Below are positions 18,646 to 26,902 of a DNA stretch of 64,000 nucleotides, piece by piece. The first letter of the stretch is position 1. Each line of letters starts with the position of its first letter. A program made the position numbers and the translations under genes. This DNA comes from Candidatus Scalindua sp. (GTDB lineage: Bacteria; Planctomycetota; Brocadiia; Brocadiales; Scalinduaceae): positions 1 through 64,000 of the forward strand of contig JABHIW010000140.1 in assembly GCA_018670825.1 (NCBI GenBank), read 5' to 3'. Below the pieces are notes generated by a model. The model saw nothing but the letters and a program-made list of their open reading frames with translations, had not been told where the DNA came from and made no database searches.

Positions 18646-18730
18646 GAATGATTATATTATTATCTTATGTATGGTAAGCAGGAAAGTGAGCTATACAGGA
18701 AATTTATGCGAAAGTAGGAGGTCGTATAAG

Positions 18731-19864
18731 ATGAGAAATTTCAGAATATTGGCAGGCTTTATGGTGGTTTTTCTTGTTGCTTTTATGAGTTTGAGCGCGG
18801 CAGCACATGCAAAAGATGATGATGACAGCGGTAGTGGTAAAAAGAAGGGAAAGAAATTGCCAAAACATGCCCGGGTACTCCAGGCACAGATTAACGATAA
18901 CAAGGCATTGATAGAGAATATTGAATTAACACCGGGGCCGCAGGGACTCAAAGGTGACCCGGGTGCAGATAGCACTGTAGAAGGTCCGCAGGGACCCAAA
19001 GGTGACCCGGGTACTGATGGTGTAGACGGACAATCAATACAGGGTCCGCAAGGTGAACCGGGAACAAGTAGTTGGTTTGATGGATTTGAGACCGTTACGA
19101 CAACCGGCAGTGTTCAGGTCGGAAATGATACCGCAGACTGTACCTCTGCCAATGAGGGGACTATCCGGTTCAACACGGCAGCAAAAACACTTGAAGTATG
19201 TGACGGAACTGTATGGGCATATTTAAATGCTACAGAAGTACCGGAAAAAGTAGACGCCGATAACGATGGTTACTACACAGATATTTACTACTCTGAAATT
19301 GACTGCGATGATAATGACTATAATGTTAATCCGGGTGCTACTGAGATTAGAAATGATGGATTAGATAACGATTGTAATCCTAATACATCTGATGGAGACT
19401 ATTATCAAATCGGTGATACTGGTCCCGCGGGAGGTATCGTGTTTTATATCACCGACGGAGGACAACACGGCCTGGAAGTAGCGTCGGCAGACCAGTCCAG
19501 TGCTGTGGAATGGGGATGTAGCGGCCATAAGTCAGATGCTGAAGGCACAGCACTGGGCACAGGCGCATCAAACACGGTAACTATTGTAGAAGAGTGCCAA
19601 TACACAGCTGCTAGCATAGCTTATAATCATACGGAGGGAGGATTTTCTGATTGGTACCTGCCTTCAAAAGACGAGTTAAATTTGTTGTGGTACGAGGAAA
19701 CAGTAGCAGTGCAAGCGAATATGGATGATGAGCCCTATTGGACTTCATCGCAAAGAACCAACAGAACAGCGTGGATACAGAGCTTCGATCCCTTCGATGG
19801 AGGCAGGGACGAATATGAGAACAAGAGCATCTCCCTCAGGGTGCGTGCTGTTCGGGCTTTTTAA
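18731..19864 (+). CDS. Secreted collagen-like / MopE-like protein with C-terminal Lcl-type domain
   Basis: ATG 18731 is chosen because AGGAGG lies about 12 bases upstream; an upstream ATG at 18671 lacks one. The 377-residue protein has a signal peptide (ILAGFMVVFLVAFMSLSAAAHA), a short DDDDSGSGKKKGKK stretch, a helical linker, then about a dozen collagen-like G-x-y triplets (GPQGLKGDPGAD, GPQGPKGDPGTDG). Next comes an Asp/Asn-rich segment (DADNDGYYTD, IDCDDNDYNVNPGATE, DGLDNDCNPNTSDGD) like MopE-type metal-binding repeats. The last 150 residues (GPAGGIVFYITDGGQHGLEVA ... GFSDWYLPSKDELNLLW) match the DUF1566/Lcl C-terminal type, which in Legionella Lcl is an adhesin domain. Likely surface exposed or extracellular; the Asp-rich part probably binds Ca2+. 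Confidence 0.85.
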   Translation: MRNFRILAGFMVVFLVAFMSLSAAAHAKDDDDSGSGKKKGKKLPKHARVLQAQINDNKALIENIELTPGPQGLKGDPGADSTVEGPQGPKGDPGTDGVDGQSIQGPQGEPGTSSWFDGFETVTTTGSVQVGNDTADCTSANEGTIRFNTAAKTLEVCDGTVWAYLNATEVPEKVDADNDGYYTDIYYSEIDCDDNDYNVNPGATEIRNDGLDNDCNPNTSDGDYYQIGDTGPAGGIVFYITDGGQHGLEVASADQSSAVEWGCSGHKSDAEGTALGTGASNTVTIVEECQYTAASIAYNHTEGGFSDWYLPSKDELNLLWYEETVAVQANMDDEPYWTSSQRTNRTAWIQSFDPFDGGRDEYENKSISLRVRAVRAF

Positions 19865-20317
19865 CTATTTATCCATTTAATAATTACCGCGAAGCGGTCG
19901 GGATAAGATGGGACAGGCACTATTTATCAAAATTTTGTCTGTCCCTGTTATTCCCGCCAAACAGCACGTCTCCTGCCCGGATGAATCCCTGCCCGACGAA
20001 CGGCAGGCGGGCGTTCGGACGGGGGCAGGCCCGCCCTAACCCACTTCACCCAATGCTTCACGTATCCCCCGATACGGAAAGAATCCACAGGAAAAACAGA
20101 GAAGGTTTTGGACACAGATAAATACAGATAAGGACAGATGAAAGAAACAAAACAATTCTCACGTACCCGCCAAACAGCGTGTCTGGCAGGAAGGCAGCAA
20201 GAACACAGAGGTAGAAGGAAATCTCAGACAGCGCTACGAAGATCACTGCGTAAGGCTACAGCTGAAAAGAAAAACAATTTGTTACCTTGAAAGTAGAAGC
20301 TCATTAGCAAAAAGCAT
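19865..20317. other. Intergenic region with several inverted-repeat fragments
   Basis: About 450 bases without a supported gene. A short ACCGCGAAGCGGT hairpin follows the preceding stop (about 19887). GGGACAG (19910-19916) and CTGTCCC (about 19940-19946) form an inverted repeat around an AT-rich centre, of a type often linked to RAYT transposases. A further GC-rich patch (CCTGCCCG ... CGGCAGGCGGGCG, about 19991-20013) is typical extragenic repeat material. Minus-strand open frames here are artefacts. Confidence 0.5.
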
Positions 20318-20362
20318 TTGATATATATACCATGTAGTGGTATAGTCTGTACGTGGTATAAT
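20318..20362 (+). promoter_or_regulatory. higBA promoter with palindromic operator
   Basis: A -35 box TTGATA (20318-20323), a 17-base spacer and a -10 box TATAGT (20341-20346) form a good sigma-70 promoter about 80 bases before higB. Overlapping the spacer and -10 is a perfect palindrome TATACCA-TGTAG-TGGTATA (20326-20344), and a further half-site TGGTATA follows at 20354-20360. This is what one expects for autorepression by the HigA antitoxin. Confidence 0.7.
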
Positions 20363-20426
20363 TTGTTTGCCAAGGTACCAGGATTTGATATGAACGTCAG
20401 TAAGATAAAAGTAAAATGACTTTCTC

Positions 20427-20723
20427 ATGGGAATAAGAAATTTTAAGAACAAGGAGGCGATGGATGTTAACTATGGGAAAAGAACGAAAGACGCTTTAAG
20501 ACTTCTCCCTGAGAATCTTCACAGAAAGGCCCAGGTGAAACTGGCACGATTAGGCGCTGCAACTTCAATCAGGGATTTACAGGAGATACGTGGAAATCGA
20601 TTTGAAGTATTAAAAGGTAATCGAAAAGGGCAATATAGTATTAGAATTAACGATCAATATCGCATTTGTTTTAAATGGAAAAATGAGGATGCGGTGGAAG
20701 TTGAAATTACGGACTATCATTAA
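20427..20723 (+). CDS. higB: HigB-type RelE-superfamily toxin
   Basis: Predicted mRNA-cleaving, ribosome-dependent toxin. The 98-residue protein follows the HigB pattern: IRNFKNKEAMDV at the start, LARLGAATSIRDLQEI, then NRFEVLKGNRKGQYSIRIND and YRICFKWKNEDAVEVEITDYH. The Arg/Lys-rich GNRKGQ and YRICF segments carry the basic catalytic residues of the family. The toxin gene precedes the antitoxin, the order typical of higBA. It is 21 bases before higA and behind an operator-bearing promoter. I see no frame damage, so the module looks intact. Confidence 0.93.
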   Translation: MGIRNFKNKEAMDVNYGKRTKDALRLLPENLHRKAQVKLARLGAATSIRDLQEIRGNRFEVLKGNRKGQYSIRINDQYRICFKWKNEDAVEVEITDYH

Positions 20724-20744
20724 TCAGTACAAAGGAGAGGTAAT

Positions 20745-21029
20745 ATGGAAGAAAAACATATAACACCAGTTCATCCCGGGGAAGTACTAAAGGATGAATT
20801 GGAAGAAATTAACCTTAAACAGAGTGCACTTGCCAGACATATTGGTGTATTGCCAAAAACCGTTAATGAAATTTGTCGTGGCAAGAGAGGTATAAGCGCG
20901 GAGATGGCTGTCAAGCTCTCAAAGGCGCTGGGAGGTAGTCCTCAATTCTGGCTCAATCTGCAGAATAACTGGGAGCTTAGCCAGTTAAATTATTCTCATT
21001 TCAAGAACATTGATCCAATAGCCGCCTGA
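20745..21029 (+). CDS. higA: HigA-type antitoxin, XRE/HTH protein
   Basis: The 94-residue protein is the antitoxin and autorepressor of the HigBA pair. It begins near PVHPGEVLKDELEE, continues with NLKQSALARHIGVLPKTVNEICRGKRGIS (a helix-turn-helix of XRE type), and ends with MAVKLSKALGGSPQFWLNLQNNWEL, the standard HigA signature. AAAGGAGAGG precedes the ATG. It likely binds the TATACCA/TGGTATA palindrome at 20326-20344. Confidence 0.95.
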   Translation: MEEKHITPVHPGEVLKDELEEINLKQSALARHIGVLPKTVNEICRGKRGISAEMAVKLSKALGGSPQFWLNLQNNWELSQLNYSHFKNIDPIAA

Positions 21030-21167
21030 TAATAAGAGAGACATATAACGATAATAACAGTATTGGTACGACGTAACCGTTATCTTGTCTATACACTTCA
21101 ATTTTCCTTTTTCCCCCTTAATAAGCGTCAAATTGACAAGTAGATTACATTTTAGTACTATTCCACA

Positions 21168-22706
21168 ATGAAAATAATCTTTGCCGGTCTAACTGCATTA
21201 TTGCTATCATTTTTTTCAATAACAATCCATGCCCAACAGGCATACACCCTTAAGGGCAAAGCGGTTCATATGGCAGGCAGGAAGGTTGAGCTGCTGGATT
21301 TTTATGGCGACAAGAACCGGGTTGTCTCTTCAACAACAATTGACAAGAATGGACTTTTTCAGTTCCCGTTTACGGATGACTCTCCGGTTGGCATGTACCG
21401 GCTGAGACTTGCAAAGGGCAGGCACATGGATGTTATTTACAACCGCAACAATATAGAGCTTTCAATAGCCAGACCGAATGTGCAGGCGGGAAAGTACTCC
21501 CTTACTGATGGTATAGATGTACTGTCATCAGGTGATAATAGAATCTATTACGGTTTCCTGCGAACCCTGGACTTGCGAAGAAAGCGAACGGTACTTTTAA
21601 ATCAACTGAAGCTCTTGTATCCGCATTCTAAAGATAATGAAAAGGTGTCTGAGAACAATACTGCGAGTCATCCGGAGAATGAAACAGAGCTGTTTCGTGG
21701 CCAGATAGAGGGTGAGATGCGAAATCTTCATAAGGGGTTTGAAGGGTATATACAACAGCTCATTGATAATAATCCGGACTCCTATGCCGCAAAGATCATA
21801 AAGACGATGAAGACCCCGGTATTGAAAGTTGAAGTATCGGGAAACGGACGAAAAGAATGGCTGAAGGAGCATTTCTGGGACAACGTGGACCTCTCCGATG
21901 CGACCCTGCTGCACAGTCCGGTAATACCGTCAAAGATTTTCGAATATCTATCTCTATATAATGATAAAAGACTGAGCAGAGAGGAACAGGAGATGGCCAT
22001 AATTGAGGCGATGGATGATATCCTCTTCAGGGCTCAGGCGGATGATACGGTTTTCGGTGTTGTGCTGGACATTGTAACCCGGAGGTTTGAGAAATCTGAG
22101 TATGAACTGGTATTAACGTATATAACAGAGAATTATATCCTGTCCGATTCCGGCTGTGAAGATAGTGAAAAGTCAGTCTCGGCAGACAGGGCAGCTGAAT
22201 TGAGAGATAAAGTAGAGACTATTAAAAGAATGGCCGTAGGGAATCTGGCCCCGGAGATAGATATGCCTCAACAGTGGCTTTTTGATGTAAAGATTGCGGA
22301 GGGCACGGTAATCCCCGCCAGTAGCTCACAGATGATGCTGTCGAATATCAATGCGGAGTACACTCTGGTTCTGTTCTGGGCAAGCTGGTGTCCGCATTGC
22401 CCGTCATTGCTATCTGAGATAAAGGAGATTTACGAGAAGTTCAGAGGTAAGGGCCTTGAGGTATTGGCTATATCAATAGACAAAGAACGTACCGCATGGC
22501 AGGAAGCCATTTCAAAGAGGCAATACCGATGGATCAACTATTCTGAGCTGACAGGATGGGAAGGCAAGGCGGCAAAGGAGTATGGCGTATGGTCAACCCC
22601 AAGGATGTATCTGCTTGACAGAAACAAAAGGATAATTGCGAAGCCGGCATCAGTGAAAGAGCTGAAAAAATCTATAGCTCCATTAAAGTTTGTCAAAACA
22701 GAATAG
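21168..22706 (+). CDS. TlpA-like thioredoxin-fold protein with N-terminal DUF4369-like domain
   Basis: A 512-residue exported protein: signal peptide (AGLTALLLSFFSITIHAQ), an N-terminal beta-rich domain (YTLKGKAVHMAGRKVELLDFYG ... IDKNGLFQFPF) resembling DUF4369 found on Bacteroidetes thiol-disulphide proteins, a long helical middle, and a C-terminal thioredoxin domain with FWASWCPHC (Cys408 and Cys411), LEVLAISIDKE and the cis-Pro loop YGVWSTPRMYLLD. It should act as a periplasmic disulphide reductase or cytochrome-maturation type thioredoxin. The architecture is most common in Bacteroidetes, so transfer is possible. It stands alone between the TA module and a repeat. Confidence 0.88.
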   Translation: MKIIFAGLTALLLSFFSITIHAQQAYTLKGKAVHMAGRKVELLDFYGDKNRVVSSTTIDKNGLFQFPFTDDSPVGMYRLRLAKGRHMDVIYNRNNIELSIARPNVQAGKYSLTDGIDVLSSGDNRIYYGFLRTLDLRRKRTVLLNQLKLLYPHSKDNEKVSENNTASHPENETELFRGQIEGEMRNLHKGFEGYIQQLIDNNPDSYAAKIIKTMKTPVLKVEVSGNGRKEWLKEHFWDNVDLSDATLLHSPVIPSKIFEYLSLYNDKRLSREEQEMAIIEAMDDILFRAQADDTVFGVVLDIVTRRFEKSEYELVLTYITENYILSDSGCEDSEKSVSADRAAELRDKVETIKRMAVGNLAPEIDMPQQWLFDVKIAEGTVIPASSSQMMLSNINAEYTLVLFWASWCPHCPSLLSEIKEIYEKFRGKGLEVLAISIDKERTAWQEAISKRQYRWINYSELTGWEGKAAKEYGVWSTPRMYLLDRNKRIIAKPASVKELKKSIAPLKFVKTE

Positions 22707-23038
22707 GTGGAGTGAGTGAAAATCGGAGTCTAAAGAAAGTGGTATTAAAACAATAGACAGGTACCGACGACTTAATGAAATGGTATTCTTTTTGTTATGT
22801 GTCAGTCTTGTTTTGTGCAATTGGGACCGAATTGGTAGGTAATGCCCACCCTACCGCAAAAAACCTGTAACACATTTGTTGTCAAATACTTAAATCACAA
22901 ACCCCTATACATTAGATTAAGGTTAGATTCTTCATTCTGCTCCGCTACATTCAGAATGACATTTTCTGCGTGTCATTCTGAGGGAAGAACGACCGAAGAA
23001 TCTCAACGTCTCCGACTTTGAATTCCCTAAACATTAAA
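22707..23038. other. Intergenic region holding an inverted repeat element
   Basis: About 330 bases with no gene. The main content is the 22925-23003 inverted repeat listed separately. A short GGTAGGTAATGCCCACCCTACC patch (about 22833-22854) could form a small stem. Confidence 0.5.
22925..23003. repeat. Inverted repeat of the GTCATTCTGA/GAAGAATCT family
   Basis: Starts AGATTCTTCATTCTG and ends CCGAAGAATCT, with internal ATTCAGAATGACA facing TGTCATTCTGA. The words are shared with the MITE-like element at 18171-18301 and with the half copy at 46368-46410. Confidence 0.7.
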
Positions 23039-23623
23039 TTAAGTCTCAATCAAAACAACTTTTTTTGAGGTCAAGCGAGCAATGTTCTCTGCGTATGAGA
23101 GAATCACCTCTTTTTTAGGGTTTCTGTCAAAGTATAATTTGCCCAGATCTTTACCGTTCAAACTCATTAGCCAATATCCTGCTCGAATCCCTTTTCCCGT
23201 GCCTTTTGCCGCTTCCCTCTGCATGGCAACAGTCTTACTATTACAAACATTTTCTACGATAATTTCGTCAATTTTATCAAATTTGATTCTCTTCGTCCAG
23301 ATTTGGAAGAAGAATTTAAACCTGATGCGAATTTCCTCTAATCCTTTATCCACAACTATCTTTTTGTCATAAAAGAGTAAAAAGAAGCCAAGAAGGGGGA
23401 TAAGTATAAGTGTAATAATAATAGCAAAGAAGAGGGCTTTATCTATAAAAGAGCTTGAATAGTAAAGAAGCCATAAGTATATTGACGCAGCCCTGTACAT
23501 AATAAAAAAAACCAGACCTAAAGCCAGCATCATCCCCCCCATCGCTTTGGGGAATCGGGAACGAGCCATCAGCGTTTTGTTTTCGTCTGTTTCCGTAATT
23601 TGTAATGTTACAACTAATCCCAT
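23039..23623 (-). CDS. Membrane protein with two TM helices and a PH-like C-terminal domain
   Basis: A 194-residue protein with a short cytosolic N-terminus, two TM helices (MMLALGLVFFIMYRAASIYLW and ALFFAIIITLILIPLLGFFLL), and a C-terminal beta domain of about 95 residues starting YDKKIVVDKGLEEIRIRFKFF. The TM-TM-beta sandwich layout is like bacterial PH-domain membrane proteins (YdbS/YdbT-like), but I see no diagnostic motif. It is transcribed toward the repeat at 22925 and divergently from alr. Confidence 0.7.
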   Translation of the reverse strand: MGLVVTLQITETDENKTLMARSRFPKAMGGMMLALGLVFFIMYRAASIYLWLLYYSSSFIDKALFFAIIITLILIPLLGFFLLFYDKKIVVDKGLEEIRIRFKFFFQIWTKRIKFDKIDEIIVENVCNSKTVAMQREAAKGTGKGIRAGYWLMSLNGKDLGKLYFDRNPKKEVILSYAENIARLTSKKVVLIET

Positions 23624-23780
23624 AATAGTTTCCTTTTCTTATATCCGAGTAGATTTTATCCTGTATCTAAAATGCGTCAACTAATTTTTAAAAAACATTG
23701 TTTTTTTATATAGGAGAATTAGAATTACCACATACTAAGTTTACAAAAGCAGTTCTATCAATTGTAAGGAGCTAAAGCTA

Positions 23781-24920
23781 ATGAGTGAGATTACATGGAT
23801 TGAAGTAGATCTCAATGCGATTGAGCAAAATTTAAAGGCCATTAAGAGCGTGGTGGGCTCTGATACAAAAATCCTCGCTATTGTCAAGGCTGATGCGTAT
23901 GGGCACGGCGCTGTCAAGGTCAGTCAGTCCCTGGAACAAAATGGCATAGATATGCTTGGAGTAGCGTTTCCGGGGGAGGGCATAGAGCTAAGGAAAAATA
24001 ACACAAACATTCCCATACTCATCTTAAACCCTGTTTTGTCAGAACAGATAGAAGATGTTGTAAAACATTCACTTAGAGTAACCGTAAACAGCCTTGATAT
24101 AGCTAATGAAATATCAATAACTGCAAAAAGGTATCACCATACTGTCCGGATTCATGTCGAAATAGACACTGGTATGGGAGGAGCAGGTGTTTGTCTGGAC
24201 AAAGCCCTACCTTTTATTAAAGCACTGTTGTTAATTGAAAATTTAGAAATTGAAGGAGTGTTTACTCATTTCAATTCATCTGATGAAAAGGACAAATCAT
24301 TTACCTATGAACAAAACAGAAAATTTAAAGAAGTTATCAAACAGCTTGAAAATGAAAAAATCTCTATTCCTTTAATACATGCCGCTAACAGTGCCGCAAT
24401 ATTAGATATACCTGATTCTTATTTTAATATGGTAAGGCCGGGGTTAATACTTTACGGGATTTTCCCCTCGCAATATGTTTCAAGGGATATTGATTTAAAA
24501 CAAGCTATGAGCTTCAAGACAAAAATTATAAACCTTAAACAACTCGATCCGGGAAACGTGATTGGTTATGGCAGGACATTTGAGATACTGGAGCAAACAA
24601 CCGTGGCAACAATACCTGTTGGCTACAAGGATGGTTTCAACAGGGGTTTTTCAAGTTTGGGCGAAGTACTTGTTAACGAGAAACGCGTCCCAATTATTGG
24701 TCGGGTATGTATGGACAGGTGTTTCATTGATGTAACCAATCTTCCTAACGTTGAAATTGGAAGCGAAGTTATATTGATTGGAAACCAGGGCAACGAAACA
24801 ATTTCGATTGAATCGGCAGCGGAATTAATAGGGACTATCCCTTATGAAGTTGTATGCAATATAGGAACAAAAACGCTGAAAAAGATGTATAAACGCTATA
24901 GAGAAACCAATAAAGAATAA
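23781..24920 (+). CDS. alr: Alanine racemase
   Basis: PLP enzyme that makes D-alanine for peptidoglycan. It begins TWIEVDLNAIEQNLKAIK, with the PLP lysine in ILAIVKADAYGHGA (Lys36), the EIDTGMGGAG segment, VFTHFNSSDE, HAANSAAILD, MVRPGLILYGI and the second catalytic tyrosine in IPVGYKDGFNRGFS; IIGRVCMDRCFIDVT closes the C-terminal domain. At 379 residues it is full length. TAAGGAGC sits about 10 bases before the ATG. Its presence indicates a peptidoglycan precursor pathway. Confidence 0.97.
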   Translation: MSEITWIEVDLNAIEQNLKAIKSVVGSDTKILAIVKADAYGHGAVKVSQSLEQNGIDMLGVAFPGEGIELRKNNTNIPILILNPVLSEQIEDVVKHSLRVTVNSLDIANEISITAKRYHHTVRIHVEIDTGMGGAGVCLDKALPFIKALLLIENLEIEGVFTHFNSSDEKDKSFTYEQNRKFKEVIKQLENEKISIPLIHAANSAAILDIPDSYFNMVRPGLILYGIFPSQYVSRDIDLKQAMSFKTKIINLKQLDPGNVIGYGRTFEILEQTTVATIPVGYKDGFNRGFSSLGEVLVNEKRVPIIGRVCMDRCFIDVTNLPNVEIGSEVILIGNQGNETISIESAAELIGTIPYEVVCNIGTKTLKKMYKRYRETNKE

Positions 24921-25051
24921 ATTATAGTCTTAAGCATTTGCGTTCCTACAATCCACGATCATAATAACATATCACAGATATACTTAAGAAAGTCTTGACT
25001 TTTAGTCATAATATGGTAATTTTAATGAATTTTGATCAATCCGTGTAGCTT

Positions 25052-26863
25052 ATGGCTTCTTTTATTCCACCAGAAAAGATATCTGAGATCCAAAGATCCA
25101 TAAATATAATAGATATAGTATCTGATTACATTGCTCTTAAGCAGTCAGGAAAAAACTTTCTAGGGTTGTGTCCTTTTCATCATGAGAAAACTCCGTCCTT
25201 TACCGTTAACGAAGAGAAACAAATATATAAGTGTTTTGGATGCGGAGAGGGTGGAACTGTCTTTAACTTTCTGATGAAACAAGAGTCTTTGACTTTTCCG
25301 GAAGCAATTAATGTACTTGCAGAAAAGACGAATATCAGGATTGATCTATCTGGTAAAAAGGATACGCGTCAAGGAACAAACAATTTTTTTAAGGTTAACG
25401 AACAGGCAACCCGATTGTTTATTGATACGTTCTTGAAAACACAAGAAGGTAAACGATCAAGGGATTATGTTTCAAGCAGATTAATAAATGATAATTCAAT
25501 AAGGAAGTTCAGGCTGGGATATGCTCCTAACCGTTGGGATTCGATAGTAAATAAGTCAAAAGAATGGGGTGTGGATACACCGTTACTTGAAAGGGCCGGG
25601 CTGATTATAAGAAAGCAGGATAAGTGTTACGACCGTTTTCGCAACCGGTTAATGTTTCCCATTTTTGATTCTCAAAACAGGCCTGTAGGTTTTGGAGCAA
25701 GAGCGCTAGACAACTCCTTACCAAAATATCTTAACTCTCCGGAAACGGCAATCTTTAGTAAAAGCAAGACGCTTTACGGAGTTAATCTAGCCAAAGAATC
25801 TATGAAAAAGAACCGGAAGGTTTTGATCATGGAGGGCTATACCGATGTAATAATGGCTCATCAGCATGGAATAGATTGGTCAGTTGCTGTACTTGGCACA
25901 GCATTAACACGGGAACATGTAAGGATGTTAAGGCGCTATAGTGATAAAGCCATTCTTGTCTTTGATGCAGATACTGCAGGGCAAAAATCTTCTGAAAGAA
26001 ATTTGGATATCTTTATAGAAGAAGATTTTGATGTAAATATTGTTCTTTTACCTAAAGGTTATGACCCATATGACTTTATTATTAAAAAGGGCAAAGAGCG
26101 GTTCTTGGAACAAGTGGAAAAAGCGTACGATTTTTTCAGCTTTAAAGTAAAACTTTCTGAGAGAAAGTGGGATATGTCTACCGTGTCCGGAAGGTCTTCT
26201 GCCATAGACGACATTTTGTTAACGGCAATAAAAATCCCTGATGTTTTAAAACGTGACTTAACCATTAAGAGGGTTGCAGAGGAGATGTCTTTAGATGAAC
26301 AGCTCATTCGCAACCACTTAACTAAGTTTAATGGTTTAAAAAAAGGACAAATTGGGATTAAAAAATCTCATGATAAAATTTCAAGTAAAACAACCAATAC
26401 TAAAACAGCTGACTATCAGGTAGAAATGACCATTCTCGGTTTAATGATTAACAGGAATGATTTAATAAAAAAAGTGGAGAGAGAGATAGGTTTTGATAAT
26501 TTCATAAATAACGAAATCCTGAGTATTGCGAAAGGAATATCTGAAATATATTCTCAAAAAGGGCAGGTTATATTAAGCGATATCTTCCCTATGTTAGATT
26601 CACCTGAGATGAGCAGAGATATGGTTGATACGATTTCTCAACAGGAATCTATGGAAGAGAGCCTTATGGCTGGACACGCTGATGCAGGTGAGAAAATGCT
26701 TAAAGATTGTATTCATTATATCAGAAAGAAGAAAAACAAGCAGGCCAGAAAGAAAATGTCGGACTTATATAAATCAAAAGGAAGTGAACAAGAAGTTGAC
26801 CAAATACTTTCCGGGTTTCACAAGAAGAGCATGACTTTTCATTCTGTAAAAAAATCTGGATAA
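25052..26863 (+). CDS. dnaG: DNA primase
   Basis: Makes RNA primers for replication. The 603-residue protein has the N-terminal zinc-binding CPFHHEKTPSF ... CFGCGEGG (Cys40, His43, Cys61, Cys64), the RNA polymerase core with MFPIFDSQNRPVGFGARAL, the Toprim glutamate in MEGYTDVIMAHQ (about residue 261), VAVLGTALTREH, and the metal-binding FDADTAGQ. The C-terminal helicase-binding part is divergent, as usual. It is followed after 39 bases by rpoD, the macromolecular-synthesis order (without rpsU). Confidence 0.97.
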   Translation: MASFIPPEKISEIQRSINIIDIVSDYIALKQSGKNFLGLCPFHHEKTPSFTVNEEKQIYKCFGCGEGGTVFNFLMKQESLTFPEAINVLAEKTNIRIDLSGKKDTRQGTNNFFKVNEQATRLFIDTFLKTQEGKRSRDYVSSRLINDNSIRKFRLGYAPNRWDSIVNKSKEWGVDTPLLERAGLIIRKQDKCYDRFRNRLMFPIFDSQNRPVGFGARALDNSLPKYLNSPETAIFSKSKTLYGVNLAKESMKKNRKVLIMEGYTDVIMAHQHGIDWSVAVLGTALTREHVRMLRRYSDKAILVFDADTAGQKSSERNLDIFIEEDFDVNIVLLPKGYDPYDFIIKKGKERFLEQVEKAYDFFSFKVKLSERKWDMSTVSGRSSAIDDILLTAIKIPDVLKRDLTIKRVAEEMSLDEQLIRNHLTKFNGLKKGQIGIKKSHDKISSKTTNTKTADYQVEMTILGLMINRNDLIKKVEREIGFDNFINNEILSIAKGISEIYSQKGQVILSDIFPMLDSPEMSRDMVDTISQQESMEESLMAGHADAGEKMLKDCIHYIRKKKNKQARKKMSDLYKSKGSEQEVDQILSGFHKKSMTFHSVKKSG

Positions 26864-26902
26864 AAAAACTTTTAGTTCTTATTTAAATAGGAGACTCCTT
26901 TA

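Larger units (their letters stand above)
17882..18670. other. Repeat-rich intergenic region upstream of the collagen-like gene
   Basis: About 790 bases without a gene I can support. It holds a CATTCCCGCCCG ... GCGGGAATCCAG inverted segment (about 18038-18090), typical of genome-wide extragenic repeats, and a MITE-like inverted repeat at 18171-18301 (listed separately). Further right, AAGAGACTTAAATGAATTTAAGTCTCTT near 18618-18645 is a strong hairpin that may act as a terminator or regulatory stem ahead of the gene at 18731. Confidence 0.55.

Noticed and set aside
24985-25030. Promoter for dnaG around TTGACTTTTAGTCATAATAT
   Set aside because: No -10 hexamer at proper spacing from TTGACT.
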